64,000 nucleotides of DNA, from the NCBI GenBank assembly GCA_036877525.1, contig JAZGTH010000071.1, forward strand, positions 2,540,501 through 2,604,500. Direction: 5' to 3'. The position numbers and the translations under genes are program-made. Shown here piece by piece: positions 1 to 13,900 of the stretch (within the stretch, counting starts at the first letter, position 1; each line of letters opens with the position of its first letter). Below the pieces are notes generated by a model, which saw only the letters and a list, made by a program, of their open reading frames with translations, ran no database searches and had not been told where the DNA came from. Source of the stretch: Chromobotia macracanthus. Taxonomy: Eukaryota > Chordata > Actinopteri > Cypriniformes > Botiidae.

Positions 1-1783
1 CCCAAGGAAATAAAAACGATAATAAGATCCGACGACTAGCTTCAAACACGCACTTCATCCCTCTGAGGAAGAGAGGCGGAGATTTTCTGGTGTTTTTCAT
101 CTCCGTTGACTCATTTACTAGAACTGAACCGGCCTGTCGCAGACAACTTGAGCCGTCAGAACAGGTTTACGGCGGGCTGCATTTAACTGAGGCATTCAAG
201 ACACAGTAATAAGGTGCATAATATGCAGCGTCACATTGTTTTTGTTTTTTCTACATATAATGAGGGTTCCCTTGACTTAACTGTTTATTTATGATAAGAT
301 CCCAGAATGCCATTTATATTGCACTGAGCGTAACCATAACAATACAATTGTATCGGTGCAGGATGTAAAAAAGCACCACTTTAAGTTGACAGAAGTTCAA
401 ATCATTAAAACAACCAGAGAAAATTAGCAAACGTTTGTTGGTTTCAGCATCATTTTCACACTGTGTTCAGCAATGTCCTTTTCCACCGACACAAAAATGG
501 CCTGATCTGGCCTGCTTTACACATTTCCACCAATGAAACTGAGATTACTGCACGGAAAAATTTGGCATGGGCCTTGTAAATCCACTGGTCCCCAACCACG
601 ATCCAAAGCAGATGCGACACAACCAAATTATAATTACGCTTCCATCAACAACGCTTTGTCCGCAGCAAGTGCCTATTGCTCCAAATCACTAAAACAATTC
701 ACCCAGTTTATCCTTCTGAAATAAATAAATTTTTATATCTATCATGTGTGTGAATTTAATTCTATAAATGGTATTCACATTTTATATATTCAAATATTCT
801 TGTATATATTAGGGTTAGCCTGCCATAAATATGCTGCATTAAAGTACTTGGGATTTAAATACCAGCGAAAGACTTAAAGTACAATATATAATCTTACACA
901 ATGCAAGTTGAGACGCGTTCATGATGGTGGCGGATGACCTTGTTGTTTATAAACCAATTTAAGCTCAAGCCACCTGGTGTGAACGGAAAGCACAGCCGCC
1001 ACACACACAAAGATCAAAGATTTCAAAGAGACAAACAGAGGACGTGAAAGCAGAACAGCACTTCTTATTTGTTTGATTGAAGATACAACAGCAAGCACTT
1101 TTGATTCTTGACGTTGTTTTGTCTGAATTCATGTCTATTGATGTTATTGGCTTCAAGCGATCGAGACTAAACAAAACTCATAAACAGCGGCTCTGACCTC
1201 GCACAACCCCTTGTGTTTTCATACAGCGAAAAGCCTTGTTCATGATACACACCAGCAGAACGGACTTCTCTAAGACTTCCTAAAACTATTCTCAAGTAAA
1301 TCGTCTAATGTAAAGACATCCATCCATTCCTAAATAGGAATAGGTTTAATTTTGCAGATAAACACATAACACAGTAAAATAGGATTCAGTCCACAAATCT
1401 TTAAAAGGCAGAATTTTTAGATTGATAAAGCCCTTAAACCATCGAAAGCCATTAATGCAAAAAAAAAAACTGATTTTAGAGAGTTTAAGGGCCCAGACAT
1501 CAGTTATTTTAGGCAGTTCATGGCCAAGAATGGCTTGCTCAAAGGTACAATACAAGAAAACAATATCTACTATGAATGTTGTCAAGAAACCTAAGAAACA
1601 GAACATCAAAAATGGAAAGTAAAAATGTGGCGCTATCCAGAGAACCTAACTGAAGCAAACATAGCTTCAGGTTAAAGAGTTAAAAAGTAAGAAATTATGA
1701 AGAGAAGCAAATTTATCAAAGAAGAGATCAAATATGGAAACGCAAAGGGAGGAACTTCAAAGTTGTGTGTGCAAGAGACTCAC
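1..1783 (-). other. lrp1b: lrp1b intron 18 (partial)
   Basis: AT-rich non-coding sequence downstream of the exon 18 donor. It holds only short frames (533-724, 1346-1609, 1422-1622) without recognisable domains. I see no further LRP1B exon. Confidence 0.7.
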
Positions 1784-1900
1784 GGCACGAGGAAGACTCA
1801 TCCGACTGATCCCCGCAGTCATCGTCCCGATCACATAGCCAGTTCTGCGGGATACAGCGTCCGTTCTGACAGGAAAACTGACCCGGCTGGCAGCTCTGAG
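1784..1900 (-). CDS. lrp1b: lrp1b exon 18: LDLa repeat 5, last exon in window
   Basis: 117-nt phase 1-1 exon. Reads [20 protein letters not shown] and [17 protein letters not shown]: six cysteines and a complete calcium site, matching the [20 protein letters not shown] repeat of LRP1B. The acceptor is CTCACAG and the donor GTGAGT. The next exon is beyond the left edge. Confidence 0.93.
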
Positions 1901-4900
1901 CTGTGAGAGTCAAAGCACAAATATATCACACCTGAATGAATACTGCAGTATAAACAGATCCACTGAAACTGCAAAGAAACTTTGCATTACACCAGGGTGT
2001 ATTAAGTTAATTTGTGGCTGATCGTGGCAAAAACACCACGGTTTATCTTCAAATTTTTTATTTAATATTAGTATGTTGATGGGTTGAAAATACTTTAATT
2101 GAACCTTTTTCTAATTTTATACAGATTGTTTCATTTTTCAAATGTCTCATTAAATTTCTTTTAATTAAGTTAAAAGAAATTTTATTAAGTTTCATTTTAT
2201 ATAATAAACACAACATATATGAGCAGAAACATGTTGAAGAATGTTCCCCTGATGCTGATAGTATGCACATCATATATTCATTTCAAAATCCTCAAGCTTT
2301 ATCTATAAAATCCTGAAAGTTTATTCCAGGTGTAGATGTAGAAAAACATCCTAGTTTCTCCACACGTTTCAAAATTTTGGACCCACTTTATGTAAGCCAG
2401 AATTTATTTCGCACCCCTGGTGGCATGTGGATTTGTGTTCTCCTCCTTTGGATCTACAGTGAGTCTCAGCCTTGATCTCGAGTAATCATCAACAGGGATA
2501 AAACTCCAGGTTTTGTTTAACTTTGCCTCCCTCCTAAAGGATTCATGAACAGGATGCAGTTTGAATCAACATCTGTCCAAGAGATTGTAAACTAGAACTG
2601 ACCAGGCTATGAAAAGATGGATATGGATTTCAACAGTTTGGGACTTTCACCTAAGTAACCAGTAGTTGTTTTCTCTCTAGCAGACCGAGCAGCAGTCTGT
2701 CAAATATGGAGAAAAGTTTGAAGCTACACACAGAAACAGAAGACGCACTGTGAATATGAAGAAACCAAGATGTGTGGCTGAAACCCTACCACACAAACAT
2801 TCTGATGTTTATTGATCACAGCTTTAAAGAAGTAATAGAACTTATTTTGAGAGATATACAATTTGGTCTGTGGGCTTTTCTGAAGGCCAGACTAGCTTTC
2901 CTCACGGATACAAGAAAAACTGAACAGCCCAGCAAGTTGAATCTTGATCCAAGGATGCCAAGATAATCAGATAATTGTCCCTTAAGACTTGAATTACCAG
3001 AAAAGCCTTGGTCATAGTCTAACAAAACGCAAAAGATGTTAAATAAGTTTGTGTAATTACAAAACATAGAAGGACACTGGCGGAAGGTTCTAAGTGGAAA
3101 GGAAACACAAATCCAAGACTCATCAGATCTGAGGCAGATTAACACGTCACTTAAGATGAGAAGGAACCAGTTAAAGGAACAGACCACCTAATTTAAGGAT
3201 AAAGCTAACTCATTTACAATGAGTGTTGAGTCATGTTTCTGGAAGTTATCACGACACCTGGAATAAACTGCACAGGTCATAATAACTATATAAATGTTTT
3301 TATATATTTTTTGTATATTTTTAAATACATTTTTTTGGGGAGTTGAGCAGACCCTGATTCTTCAAAATATCTTTTTTTGATGTTCCACAGGTTCCAAAGG
3401 TTTGGAACAACATGAAAGTCAATGATATTTTCATTTTTGGGGAAACCGATCATTTAAACAACAAATTGAAAACAAGGAAGCGAGGATATAAGGGATCTTC
3501 TCCGTTTCAGTACGGTCTGAAATTCTGATGTTGCTGTGCTCCTCTAGCGCACTGCTGCTAAAGATCTGCCGACTGCAAAAAAGCCGCAGGTGTTTAAATG
3601 ACCTTTGAAGGTCAGGTTGTGTTTCTTTTCACGAAGCTCTAAAAGAAAGCTAACTGGAACATACAGACAAACAGGTGCAGATCTGAATTCTAAAAGGGTA
3701 ACAGAACAGAAGTTTGGTTGTTTACCGATGTTTTCATGCGTGTCACTTCAGAAATAGCAATGACAGAATAATTTTTTAAACAAGCACGATGCGGTGATCT
3801 GAATTAATCAAGGAATAGTGTGTCCATTGCAAGAATAAGCAAGTTCATTAGGGTTTTGCTAACATGCCTAAAGTTTGCGTCAGTTTTCATTCCAACCTGT
3901 TTTGTCGTTAAATTATTTTTCAGTAGGTGTGTTTTGCACCCTGCTAATGAGAAAGTTTCCTGGAAGATGATCTGAACATCTCCAGAGTTTTGACTTGCCA
4001 AAAATCCTGTTCTTAATGATTTGACTACTATCTTCGGCAGAAGAAAAATGCGCAAAACCTCTCTCTTTTATTTACCTTCATTTCCTTTGTCTTAGCCTGT
4101 AAGCCTTGTTATCCCAGTTTAATTTAATTACACATGGAGTTCATTTTTCCTCCGGTTTCCATGCGATTAATTAGTTCCCTGAAGATGTCATTTTGAAATT
4201 CCAGGTTCGGAAGCGACCTTGTTCTGAAGTTGCCGTGAAAATTATGAACGGAGGTTTAATAACATAAATTATCAAGAAAAGCAGCTTTTTAATTTGACGT
4301 GAAAGCACCAATGGCAGAGTGAAGTTCTGTTTTTTTAAGCAATTTTGATAACCGATGTTAAGTCTTTCATGGCTACAACTTGTAGAACTAATTGGTTGTT
4401 TGTTATGTAGAAAATCTTGGAATAAAGAGCTCTTGCATCTAGTTTCGAATGCAAATAGTTTAAGTACCATTTTTTTCAACTTACCACAAAGCCGCAAAAG
4501 AGAAACAATAATCAAACGTTATTTATCCTATTAGCAGGGAACATTAAAAATTAACACTCAGTTGCATGACAAATAGAACAGTAATAAGTCAGACCTCATT
4601 TTTATATAATCTTAAACTATATATTCTCTCTTAGAACCAGCAGAGAAACACAGCAAGAACTGGATTCCACACATAAAATCTAAGATCTTCTTTGACATGT
4701 GAGATGACTGTAATTTATAAGCTGGCACGAATTTTCCCTTCACCTTTAACAGTCTTCCGAACAGTTTCTATTGATTTCCTTGAAATCCTTCCTTAAAGAT
4801 TAGATTAGAAAATTGTATTACCCACAAAGGAGAACTTTGTCTTGGGACTATCTAAATTAAATCGACCAATGCCTGCAGGTGAAAAGTGTGAAATTTGTCT

Positions 4901-7900
4901 CCAGCGTTTTTATCAAGTGTCCAAAAGCTCTGACAATACAGGTTTGCCAACACAATGTTGCTTAAACCCAGCATCTTTACTGCAACATTGATTTTTGCAA
5001 TTACGTGTTTATCCTGGCATCAGGAAACCCTCGGGGGAAGAGACTAAACGTGTCAGGATGTCTTCTAAAGATTTAGACATCATAGCCTTAGGATATGCAT
5101 CAATCTATTTGTAGTCTTAAAGTTTGGTGGCACATCCTTCCAGGAGGTATAAATTTGAGTGAACCGGCTTGTTGGCATCTGACTAGCCACTGCGCAAGTG
5201 CCGGAATCTCTCGCGGGTGACCTGAGCGCACTGGAGTGAAACATATGAGTGTCGTGTGTAAATCCCGCCAAGCGTATGATGAATTACGTTGACAAACTTA
5301 GTTTTGCTGTTGAGTTCAACCTCAGGGAATGCGTGACCCACAGGCCCGTACCTGCGGGAAATTATACGGGAGTGTCGTGTAAAACGTGTCCTCCTCTCGA
5401 AGCAGCGTATTCTCTAATGATGCTAGCTTTGAGAGCACGTAGCCTACAGCGAGCGATGCGTCTCCCAGTGGTGGGGCCGTTTGGTGGGGTTGTTCCGGAT
5501 GGTTGGGTGCATATACAGTGTTCATGTAGGACAGGGCTCTGGAGTGAAGCCCACCTGAGCATGTGAGGTTGGACTCGTCTTCGTTGCTGCCGCAGTCGTC
5601 GGTTCCGTCGCACAACCATCTCTTTGGAATACAGCGGTTGTTCAGGCATTTAAATTGGTCTGCCGGGCAGGTGCGATTCGCTGAGAAACAAACATCCCTG
5701 TTAGTCTGTTACAGCTTGGAGCAGAAGATTTCATTTTAAACCATCTGGGTGGCCAGGTTTTAATAAATAACAAATGCTTTTTAACACTTTACAGTAAGAT
5801 CTTACTTATTAATATTTGTTAATGCATTAACTAACAATGATAACAATGTTAACAAATGAAAACCTTATTGTAAACACTTTTACGGTTGTGTGTATTTGAA
5901 TGTGTCTAAATAACTGAAAATTAAATATTTAGTAGCATGCAGTATGCAACATAGTCTACATTTTGCAAAGTACACAAACTTACTATATGCATGCAACACC
6001 AAATGACCTACAAAACTACTAATAACAAATGGTCTCATTTTCAAATTCTGCAGTGAGTAACACCCTAATTTCTCTATAGCGATCACAGACTTTGTTTCTG
6101 TAGCTTTATGGACAGAGATGAAAATGACCTACAGCAGAGGTGCTGTTCTTCATCACTGCCGTCTGAGCAGTCATCATCACCATCACACTTCCATGAGTTC
6201 TGAATGCAGCGCTGATTTCTGCACTGAAACTCGGCCGGGCCGCAGCGTTTCGTCTGCATGACCTCTGATGGGGCTGTAAAGAGCAGGAAGTGACATTAGC
6301 TGTACATAAACTCACCGTCTCTGCCCTGTTCTTGACCTACAAAATAAAAACATAGTTTATAGAGAAAAATTAATGAAGGCAGAACATACACACTTGGTGC
6401 AGAGCCAAACAACCAGCTGAGCTCAGATATTTACATCCCCCACTGAAATTGGAGATCAATGAACACATTCAGTTTTACATAAGCTTGTCTGATAAACTCC
6501 TGTCATAGTTCCTGCTAACCGCTAACAGCATTGACTAGCCTGTGGGTGGCAATACACAATCTGCATGTGCGTTTAAATTATGCACATGCTAAATGTACAT
6601 TATTCTAAAGGACGAGATCGAACACGGATTAAAACAAAGCTAGCTCTCTGTTTAACAACAGCTAATCGATTACATCAGCTGTGACTGTCGAACTAGGCAT
6701 AATGCAAACATGTTTCCTCTGTTGGGCGATTTTTGTGATCCTCACAACAGGCAAAAACTTCATAACATATTTGATGATTAAAATACAGCCACATTTCCAG
6801 AGGTTAAAGGTATGGACACACTTTATCAATTTTATATTTCTCGTGATCTTCAAAACCTTTCGATCTCACGGTATGAGCTTAAATGTTTGAAATTAGTGGT
6901 AAACTAATATACATTATATGTGAGTGTAAACTCTTTGCATACATGAAAACTTCACTCATGTAAAACAGTAATCTAGATAATGGGTGTCTACTCTGAAGAG
7001 CCTAAAATATCATTTGATTTAAAATTCAAAACCTACTTCAAATTATAATATTTCACAGTTTTGATGAAAGTATTCCACAAAGGCGGAAATAGTAATGAAG
7101 AATGAGTGGGCATGTCCAGATTTTTGACTGATGCATGTGGCACAGAATTTGGACCAATGAGATCTACCTGTGGGTGGGGCTACCCAGTGTAACCCTGCAG
7201 AAAGAAACCGAGCAGCCATTAAAAAACAAAAAAGCATCTAGTCGCATGTCCCTTGCTGCGTTAGCAAGTTGTTATGACAAAAACAAAACAAGAGTTTCTC
7301 CAGCTTGTCTCTCTATTGCATCACACCTCATTTGGACATGGAGACAATAACACCTCAACTTTTCCCAGGGACAGAATCTTACATGTGCAGCTGATGTTGT
7401 CTTTCTCCAGATGCTGCCCATCTGCGCAGGCGCACACGCAGCCCGCAGGTGTGGTAAGGCACAGAGCTGAAGGGCTGCATCTGCAGTGATTCGCAGAACA
7501 TGGATTATTACCTGAGGACGAACAAAAGAGAGAGAGAGAATCAGTCAAGTTCCTTTTTATTAAAAAGTAATTGGCTATTCCACAACTTACTGGCAAGCTA
7601 ACTGCATTGAAGTTATTTAAAGGCAATATCTTTATAAACAATTAAATACAATGTAAGTATTTATCTAGCATAAAAAGATCTCAATTAGGGTGCATTACGA
7701 AAACTTACATTTGCACTAAATACAGCCATTACAGTCCAACATAGTTATGAACAGCAGCATTTAATGAAATTATTTGCTCAAAAATATGGATAAGGACCAA
7801 ACAAATAAACTGACTCACTCGAACTAATCAGATTTTTAAACAACAAAGATGAAGTTAGCACCAACACTAACTTTAGTTAGTTACTGCTCATGCAAAATAA

Positions 7901-10900
7901 ATGTTTATATACAACAGAACAAACTCTGAGTTTCAAAACACATTTTCACAAAGAAACTGTTTGCACATTTGTGTCACTTCCTCAGGGGAACAATGAACAT
8001 TTTATGTGAATATGAGAGTTTAACTGAAGCCACTGATTTCATAGCACAACAATTCAGAGCAAACGACACCCGATCTCCACTATTGCCCAGTCATCCTACA
8101 AATGACTCATACAGAACTAATGTAGCACAGCGAGAAAACGACAACCCCAAACTCTGTTCTTATTGAAGCTCATAAAATGATCAATTCCAGGCATTTCCAT
8201 ACAACAGTTGCTTTTCCGACAGGCACAAGTCCACACCCATTATTTACTGTATGTAACATTATTAAATGTTCCAGACCAAATTGAAAATCTGGGATTTAAA
8301 CCTAGAAATAAAATATAATGTTTATAAATTTCCAAAGGACGAAAGCCCAACATGGTTTGTAAATTTTGGATCTTGGGGATTTGAAGAACAAAAGCCCATA
8401 AAATTTGCTCATAGTTAGAAGCACAGCCAGGATGTTCTGTATCCAGCAATGGAGTGCTACACTTTGCTGTGTCATATTCACTGCTCGATTTTGAGTGCTT
8501 CACCGGGCAGTGTGCTCTCCCACAGTTCTGAAGGCCCGCTGTGTTACACAATGCCACACAGAAGATGCCTTCATGTAGAAAACACATGGAGAACATCAGT
8601 GTTATAAATACAACCTACAAGCTGATTGTTAAGAAGATCAGAATAAGAATCATTCAATCACTCATAACCTTTTGAAAAATCACAACCCCTCTTTTACTAC
8701 TAGGGATGTGCAACATTACTAGTCAAAACTGACTAGTCTGAAAGACAAATCGACCAGTTGATCTCCAGGAAACCCTGTTTAATGACATCAATCAGACAGG
8801 TTTATTGAGGGCTGGGGGGATTGTTTTTTCCAGACACACTAATCAGCTAGTCGGATGTTGCACGACTAGTTTATCTTGACCCACACCCAATCACTAACTA
8901 TGATGGCTGACAGAAGTCCTGGATTCCCTTGAAGCCACATTTGAGGATGTTTAAGTTAACAGGAAACAAAAGAACACTATTAAAGATTCAAGACATGTTG
9001 ATGAAGGACAAATAAAATCTAAGCATCTTCGTTCAGCCTGTCAGTTTCACCGATAATGATGTCATTAAAACAGACACAAACACCAACATAATGTGTTAAC
9101 AGAACGCTTTAAGCCCAGGATACAATGGCCATTGATTTCTGCATTGTTTCCACCGTGCCCACGATGCCTGGGTCACTTCCAATCCGCCATTGGCCGACTT
9201 GTATTAAGAATGACAGTTAGCATCTTGAATGAACCCAGTATATGAGTTGCTCTACAGGGGCTGTCACAATGATTAACCTTGAACAGAAGCCAAAAGACAA
9301 CAAAATCCATCGCCAACTGCAGCCATCCTACCAGCCAAGAGCACCAACAAAGAACTATGAGGTCCATTTTTATCAATTCTTTAGTGTTGCAGCAGAGAAA
9401 GAAGCGACTAAAGACCCAGAACCTCAGAATGACAAAGCGAACACATTTCCTGCAAATGCCTCCAAACTAGCTGTAAAATATGAGAGAAGTTAGGCTTTTT
9501 TGATCCAGGTTCCAAAAATGCTTGGATCATGAAGTCTTAAGGTTAAAATTACCATTAACTATCCAACTCTGGGAATATCCACTGCTGAAAATTTATTCAA
9601 ATTCCGCGACCTGCCCATGTGGCATTATTTTATAGAATATTCAGCTATTTAAAAGGTGAACACATACAGGGTGATATATTTCATTTCCATACATTTTACA
9701 CCAGGTATGTTGTCATACACATGGGCTTGGCGACCACATAAAGCTAATGAGTGATAATGGAAAAGATCTAGACTTCCACTTAGAAAGTTTAAAGCTTTCT
9801 GGAGACTTATCAACAGCCTGAAGGTTATCAAAGTCAGAGCATCATTGTGGACTTGGGAGAGACTTCATTTGTTTGTTTTTTGATATTTGTTATGGCAGTG
9901 TACAGTACCGGTCAAAAGTTCAGAAACACTCATTCTTCATTAATATTTTTCTCACATTGGGAAAATAATAGTAAACTTATCAAAACTATGAAATAACACA
10001 AATGTTATTTTAACTTTGGGAATTACGTTGTGACTAAAGAAAATTGAAAATAAATTACACTAGGTTAAATTCTAGCATATTCAACGTAGTCGCCCTTTGC
10101 CTCAAATTTACAAAAATGTTTTCCTGGCATTTTATCAGCCAGTTTCTAGAGGAATCATCCTGAAAGGTCCTCCGCTCTTACTGGCAGCTTTTGTCATTAT
10201 TTGGTCCAAATCATCCATTTCAAAAACATTTTAAAATAAAAAAACAAATGGCTTTAGATGAAAAGCATTTAATTCCAGCGTTTTCAAACTTTTGATAGGC
10301 AGTATGAGTGTTCTGTATTTACCTTTCTGGCTCTGTGGATTGTACACCTGAATCCCAAAGAGAGGCGGTCTTTCTGCCCGCATTAGAGTTACATCATTAG
10401 ATGACAAATCCAGGCGGAATATTGAGGCGTTCATGTAATCGGTCCAGAATACATAATTTTGGTAATGAGCGATCCCAAATGGATGATTCAACTCCTTCCC
10501 GCTGTACACCACCTGTGTGGAAGTAGATTACACCCGTAAGCTAATGTTGGAAAACAAAACTAAGCTAAACAGCAGAAGAACAGAGGTGTGTGAGAACTAA
10601 AGAAGTCACTCACTCATTTACTAACCGTTCTGTGGCTGCCGTTGAGGTAGATTTTTTCAATGTGGTCATAGTAGGCGTCACACCAGTACATGACATTGGA
10701 GGCATGGTCCAGAGTGAGGCCATTGGGCCAGAGCATGTTGGAGGTGACGAAGATCTGACGGTGAGATCCATCCATCCAGGCCTTCTCAATCCTTCCTCTA
10801 CTGTCAATGAGCTCGTCCTCCTCCCAATCAGTCCAATACATCCACCTGAGGAACCAAATGAGAAACCCCATCTTCAAGATCTTTAAACCCTACTCTTTAA

Positions 10901-13900
10901 ACCCTAAGAACACCAGCTCTGCTCTATACTGAGTTATGTGGATAGCTGCTGGTCTGCTCTTGATCTAACTGATGGACCAGCACATACTAGATCACCTTGT
11001 TGATCAAGCTAGTTAAGAAGCAAACCCACTTTGGGGACTGACACCCTGAAACACATATGCTAGTATTTTCAGTACTGTAACCTACCTATTTTCTGAGGTT
11101 AAAAAAACAACTTTAAAAGTCTCAGACCAGAATTAAAAAAACTGTACTTGACTTTTATTGGACAGACCTCTGTCAGCGCACCCTGGGTTTGCTCAAAGGT
11201 GATTTTCAGGTCACAAAAGGAAAGTTACCAGTATAACAATAATTTAAAAAAGTGAAGACGTCTCAGCTAAACCAACATGAAACAAACCCTGTTTAATTGG
11301 ATTTTTTGGTCTGGGAGGCCAAAACTTTTTTCTTAAAGTCTTTCAAAGTCAGTTTCTTCACGGTTCATACCTCTTATACAGCATATCACAACATAAAATA
11401 ATATATTGACACAACCTTGCACATTTAAACACAGCCTAGCATAACATGACACTCCCCCTCATTTCATATTCAGTGACCTGTTAAATAATTCATGAGGTGG
11501 GGTTTTAAGTGACAGCACCTGCTGTGAGCGTGCAGACTGCGCGAGGGATAGATGGGGAGCAAATGCGATCAGGACCCAAAGTCATAACGGCTAATCCTAC
11601 ATCTTATCATGTTAGCGCAGACAGGAAATGACACGCGTACATGAGAAACGGAAGGACAGGCAGCGTAAAGGAGAGTTTTTAGAGGTATAAAAAGGAGGAA
11701 ATGAGATTTTAGAAAGGGAGAGAGATTATGTCAGAATACAGGATATTCAGGTATTGAATATTCAGCATTTTGGCAGCTTCAGTCTAAAAAAAACCTTCAA
11801 CTATTTAAAATTTTAAACCAATTGCTTTAAACACACGATTACACAAGTTGCAGATTAAAAGTGATTATTGGTAATTATTCTAAAAATTCCATGTCTTATT
11901 TCCAACTTAATTATCTAAAATTCCTTGACATCAAAGTTATTAGGAAACAGACAAGTTGATCCAGAAACCCATTATGCGGATACAGCAGTCAAATACAGAG
12001 CCACTGAAATATAAGCAGAAACCTGCCGTTTAACTTTTAAACCTCTTATGTCAAGCTTCACTGTTCTGCCAAAGCAGCGTTTTACAGTGACGAAACCTCC
12101 AAATTTCCTTTAAGCATCCTTTAAGGATGTTTGGTTGAGCTCCTTTGACATAATGCTCTTCCTCTCTCTCTCTCTCTCTCTCTCTTTCTCAGTCACTTTA
12201 CACTGGATTTGAATGAACGATGTTATTAAATAAATATTTGCAAACTGTTTTAACTTTTTTAATATGGTGGTACCGTGAACAATTTACAGTATATGAATTA
12301 TGAATACAGCAAATCTTTAAGTTTCATAACAAATAACATGTTATTAGCGTGTTTTAGACATCACATCATATCAAGATGTCTTGTTTTTTATTTGAAGTTC
12401 CATTAACATGGTAATTACTCAGTAGTAGTTATCAGAGTACCATGGTTTAGCTAAGCTTTCCAGAAATGTGTTGTCATAGTAATACCATGATCACTTTGGT
12501 GAACAAGTATCTTTTTTCAAGGAAAAGCAGGAGGACGCAGGTTACCTTTTTGAAATCGCCTGATGAAATTTCCAAGCCACACAAGGCAAAAACTCCCACC
12601 CCCCAGTTTCTGTGGCTGGATTTCATCCAAGGCCCTAGACTGCTGAGATCCCTGCAGAAGTCTTAAAATGCTGCTGTAAGCAGAAACAGTATCAAGAGCT
12701 TACCCGTTTAGAGGATCCACAACAATGGCTCTTGGATGAGACATATTTCCTTCCAAAAGTGTTTTTCTGGTCTGCGAGGGCCGATCCAGTCTGGCCGCGC
12801 TGATGGTCTTTCTATAACCGTCATTTGTCCAAAAAAGGTTATTACCAATCCAGTCGACTGAAATTCCCTCGACGTTATCCAGTTCTGGAGAGCGACCAGG
12901 GAAGAGAAATTGAGAAATTGAGAAATTGTTGGTTTTTTTTGCTTGATAACGTCAAAGACAGCTCAATTAATCACTGCCCCACTCTAATTCTTCCCTCGGA
13001 AATTATACAGTATCGACCGTCGAGTTTCACTGACGACAAAACGTATGATGAATAACTTCCCATTTGGAAAACAACGGCAACAGAAGCGGCACAGTACAGG
13101 TGGCCTGATTTTTACCGTACCACACCGCATGGTCGCATGGATGATTCATGACCATGGCAGATTGAAAATGAGTTTGTTAGACAATATTTAAGAGGTTTCT
13201 CACAATAAAAACTGTGACTAGGCCAAAGTCTGCAGAAAAGCCAACATATATTGGGTGTGTAACATAATAAACATTAAACCGTACCATCTTTGAGAATCGT
13301 TTCCCGTCCAGTTCCGTCAATTTTCTGTCGTCCGATAAGGAAGCTGGTGGTGTCGGCAAAGTAGATGTAGCTGCTTTCGGCGTGGAAGTCCAGTGCGCGG
13401 GGACTCACCAGCCCTTCGATCTGAATCAGGGGCTCGTCGCCAGACTTGATATTCATATCCAGACCTCGGATAACCCCAGGTCGTCCTTTTCCATAAAACA
13501 GGAAGAGCTCGTTCTTCGGTTCTGCAAAGACACGATTAAGCGAGTAAACAAACGCATTGGCAGAACGTAATATGCTTTTCACTACAACACTGTCAGCGCT
13601 TAATTAATTGACATAATTAGCCCCCCGTTTTCAATTCAGTTCGGCAAATTAAAGCCTTTGACAAAAATGTATCCAAAGCGAAAAGCTACAGCTAATTACA
13701 TTAGCTTAATTAAAACCAGAATTAGTTCCACTGATTGGCCTCTATCAAATCAATCATCTTTTGGTGCAAAACAGTTACACTGTGTTTGCAATTTGCGTGC
13801 GAGCGCATACATGCATGTGTGTAACATGAACTGAGGAAAACAAGGTGCTTTCCGGGGGCCAGTGGGTGCTTGTGCATGGATGAGGCACAAATGTTTTGAA

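Larger units (their letters stand above)
7512..10322 (-). other. lrp1b: lrp1b intron 14
   Basis: 2.8-kb intron carrying a Tc1-like remnant at its 5' (high-coordinate) end and a possible hAT-like short repeat near 8704-8872. No coding exon is recognised; frames at 8240-8596 and 9242-9493 are unsupported. Confidence 0.65.

Noticed and set aside
5249..5649. Frames on both strands overlapping lrp1b exon 17
   Set aside because: Shadow frames of the LDLa exon; only the phase-1 reading gives the cysteine pattern and joins neighbours.
8240..8596. 118-codon minus-strand frame in lrp1b intron 14, with many cysteines
   Set aside because: Considered as an extra EGF or LDLa exon, but cysteine spacing fits neither and exons 14 and 15 already join in phase.
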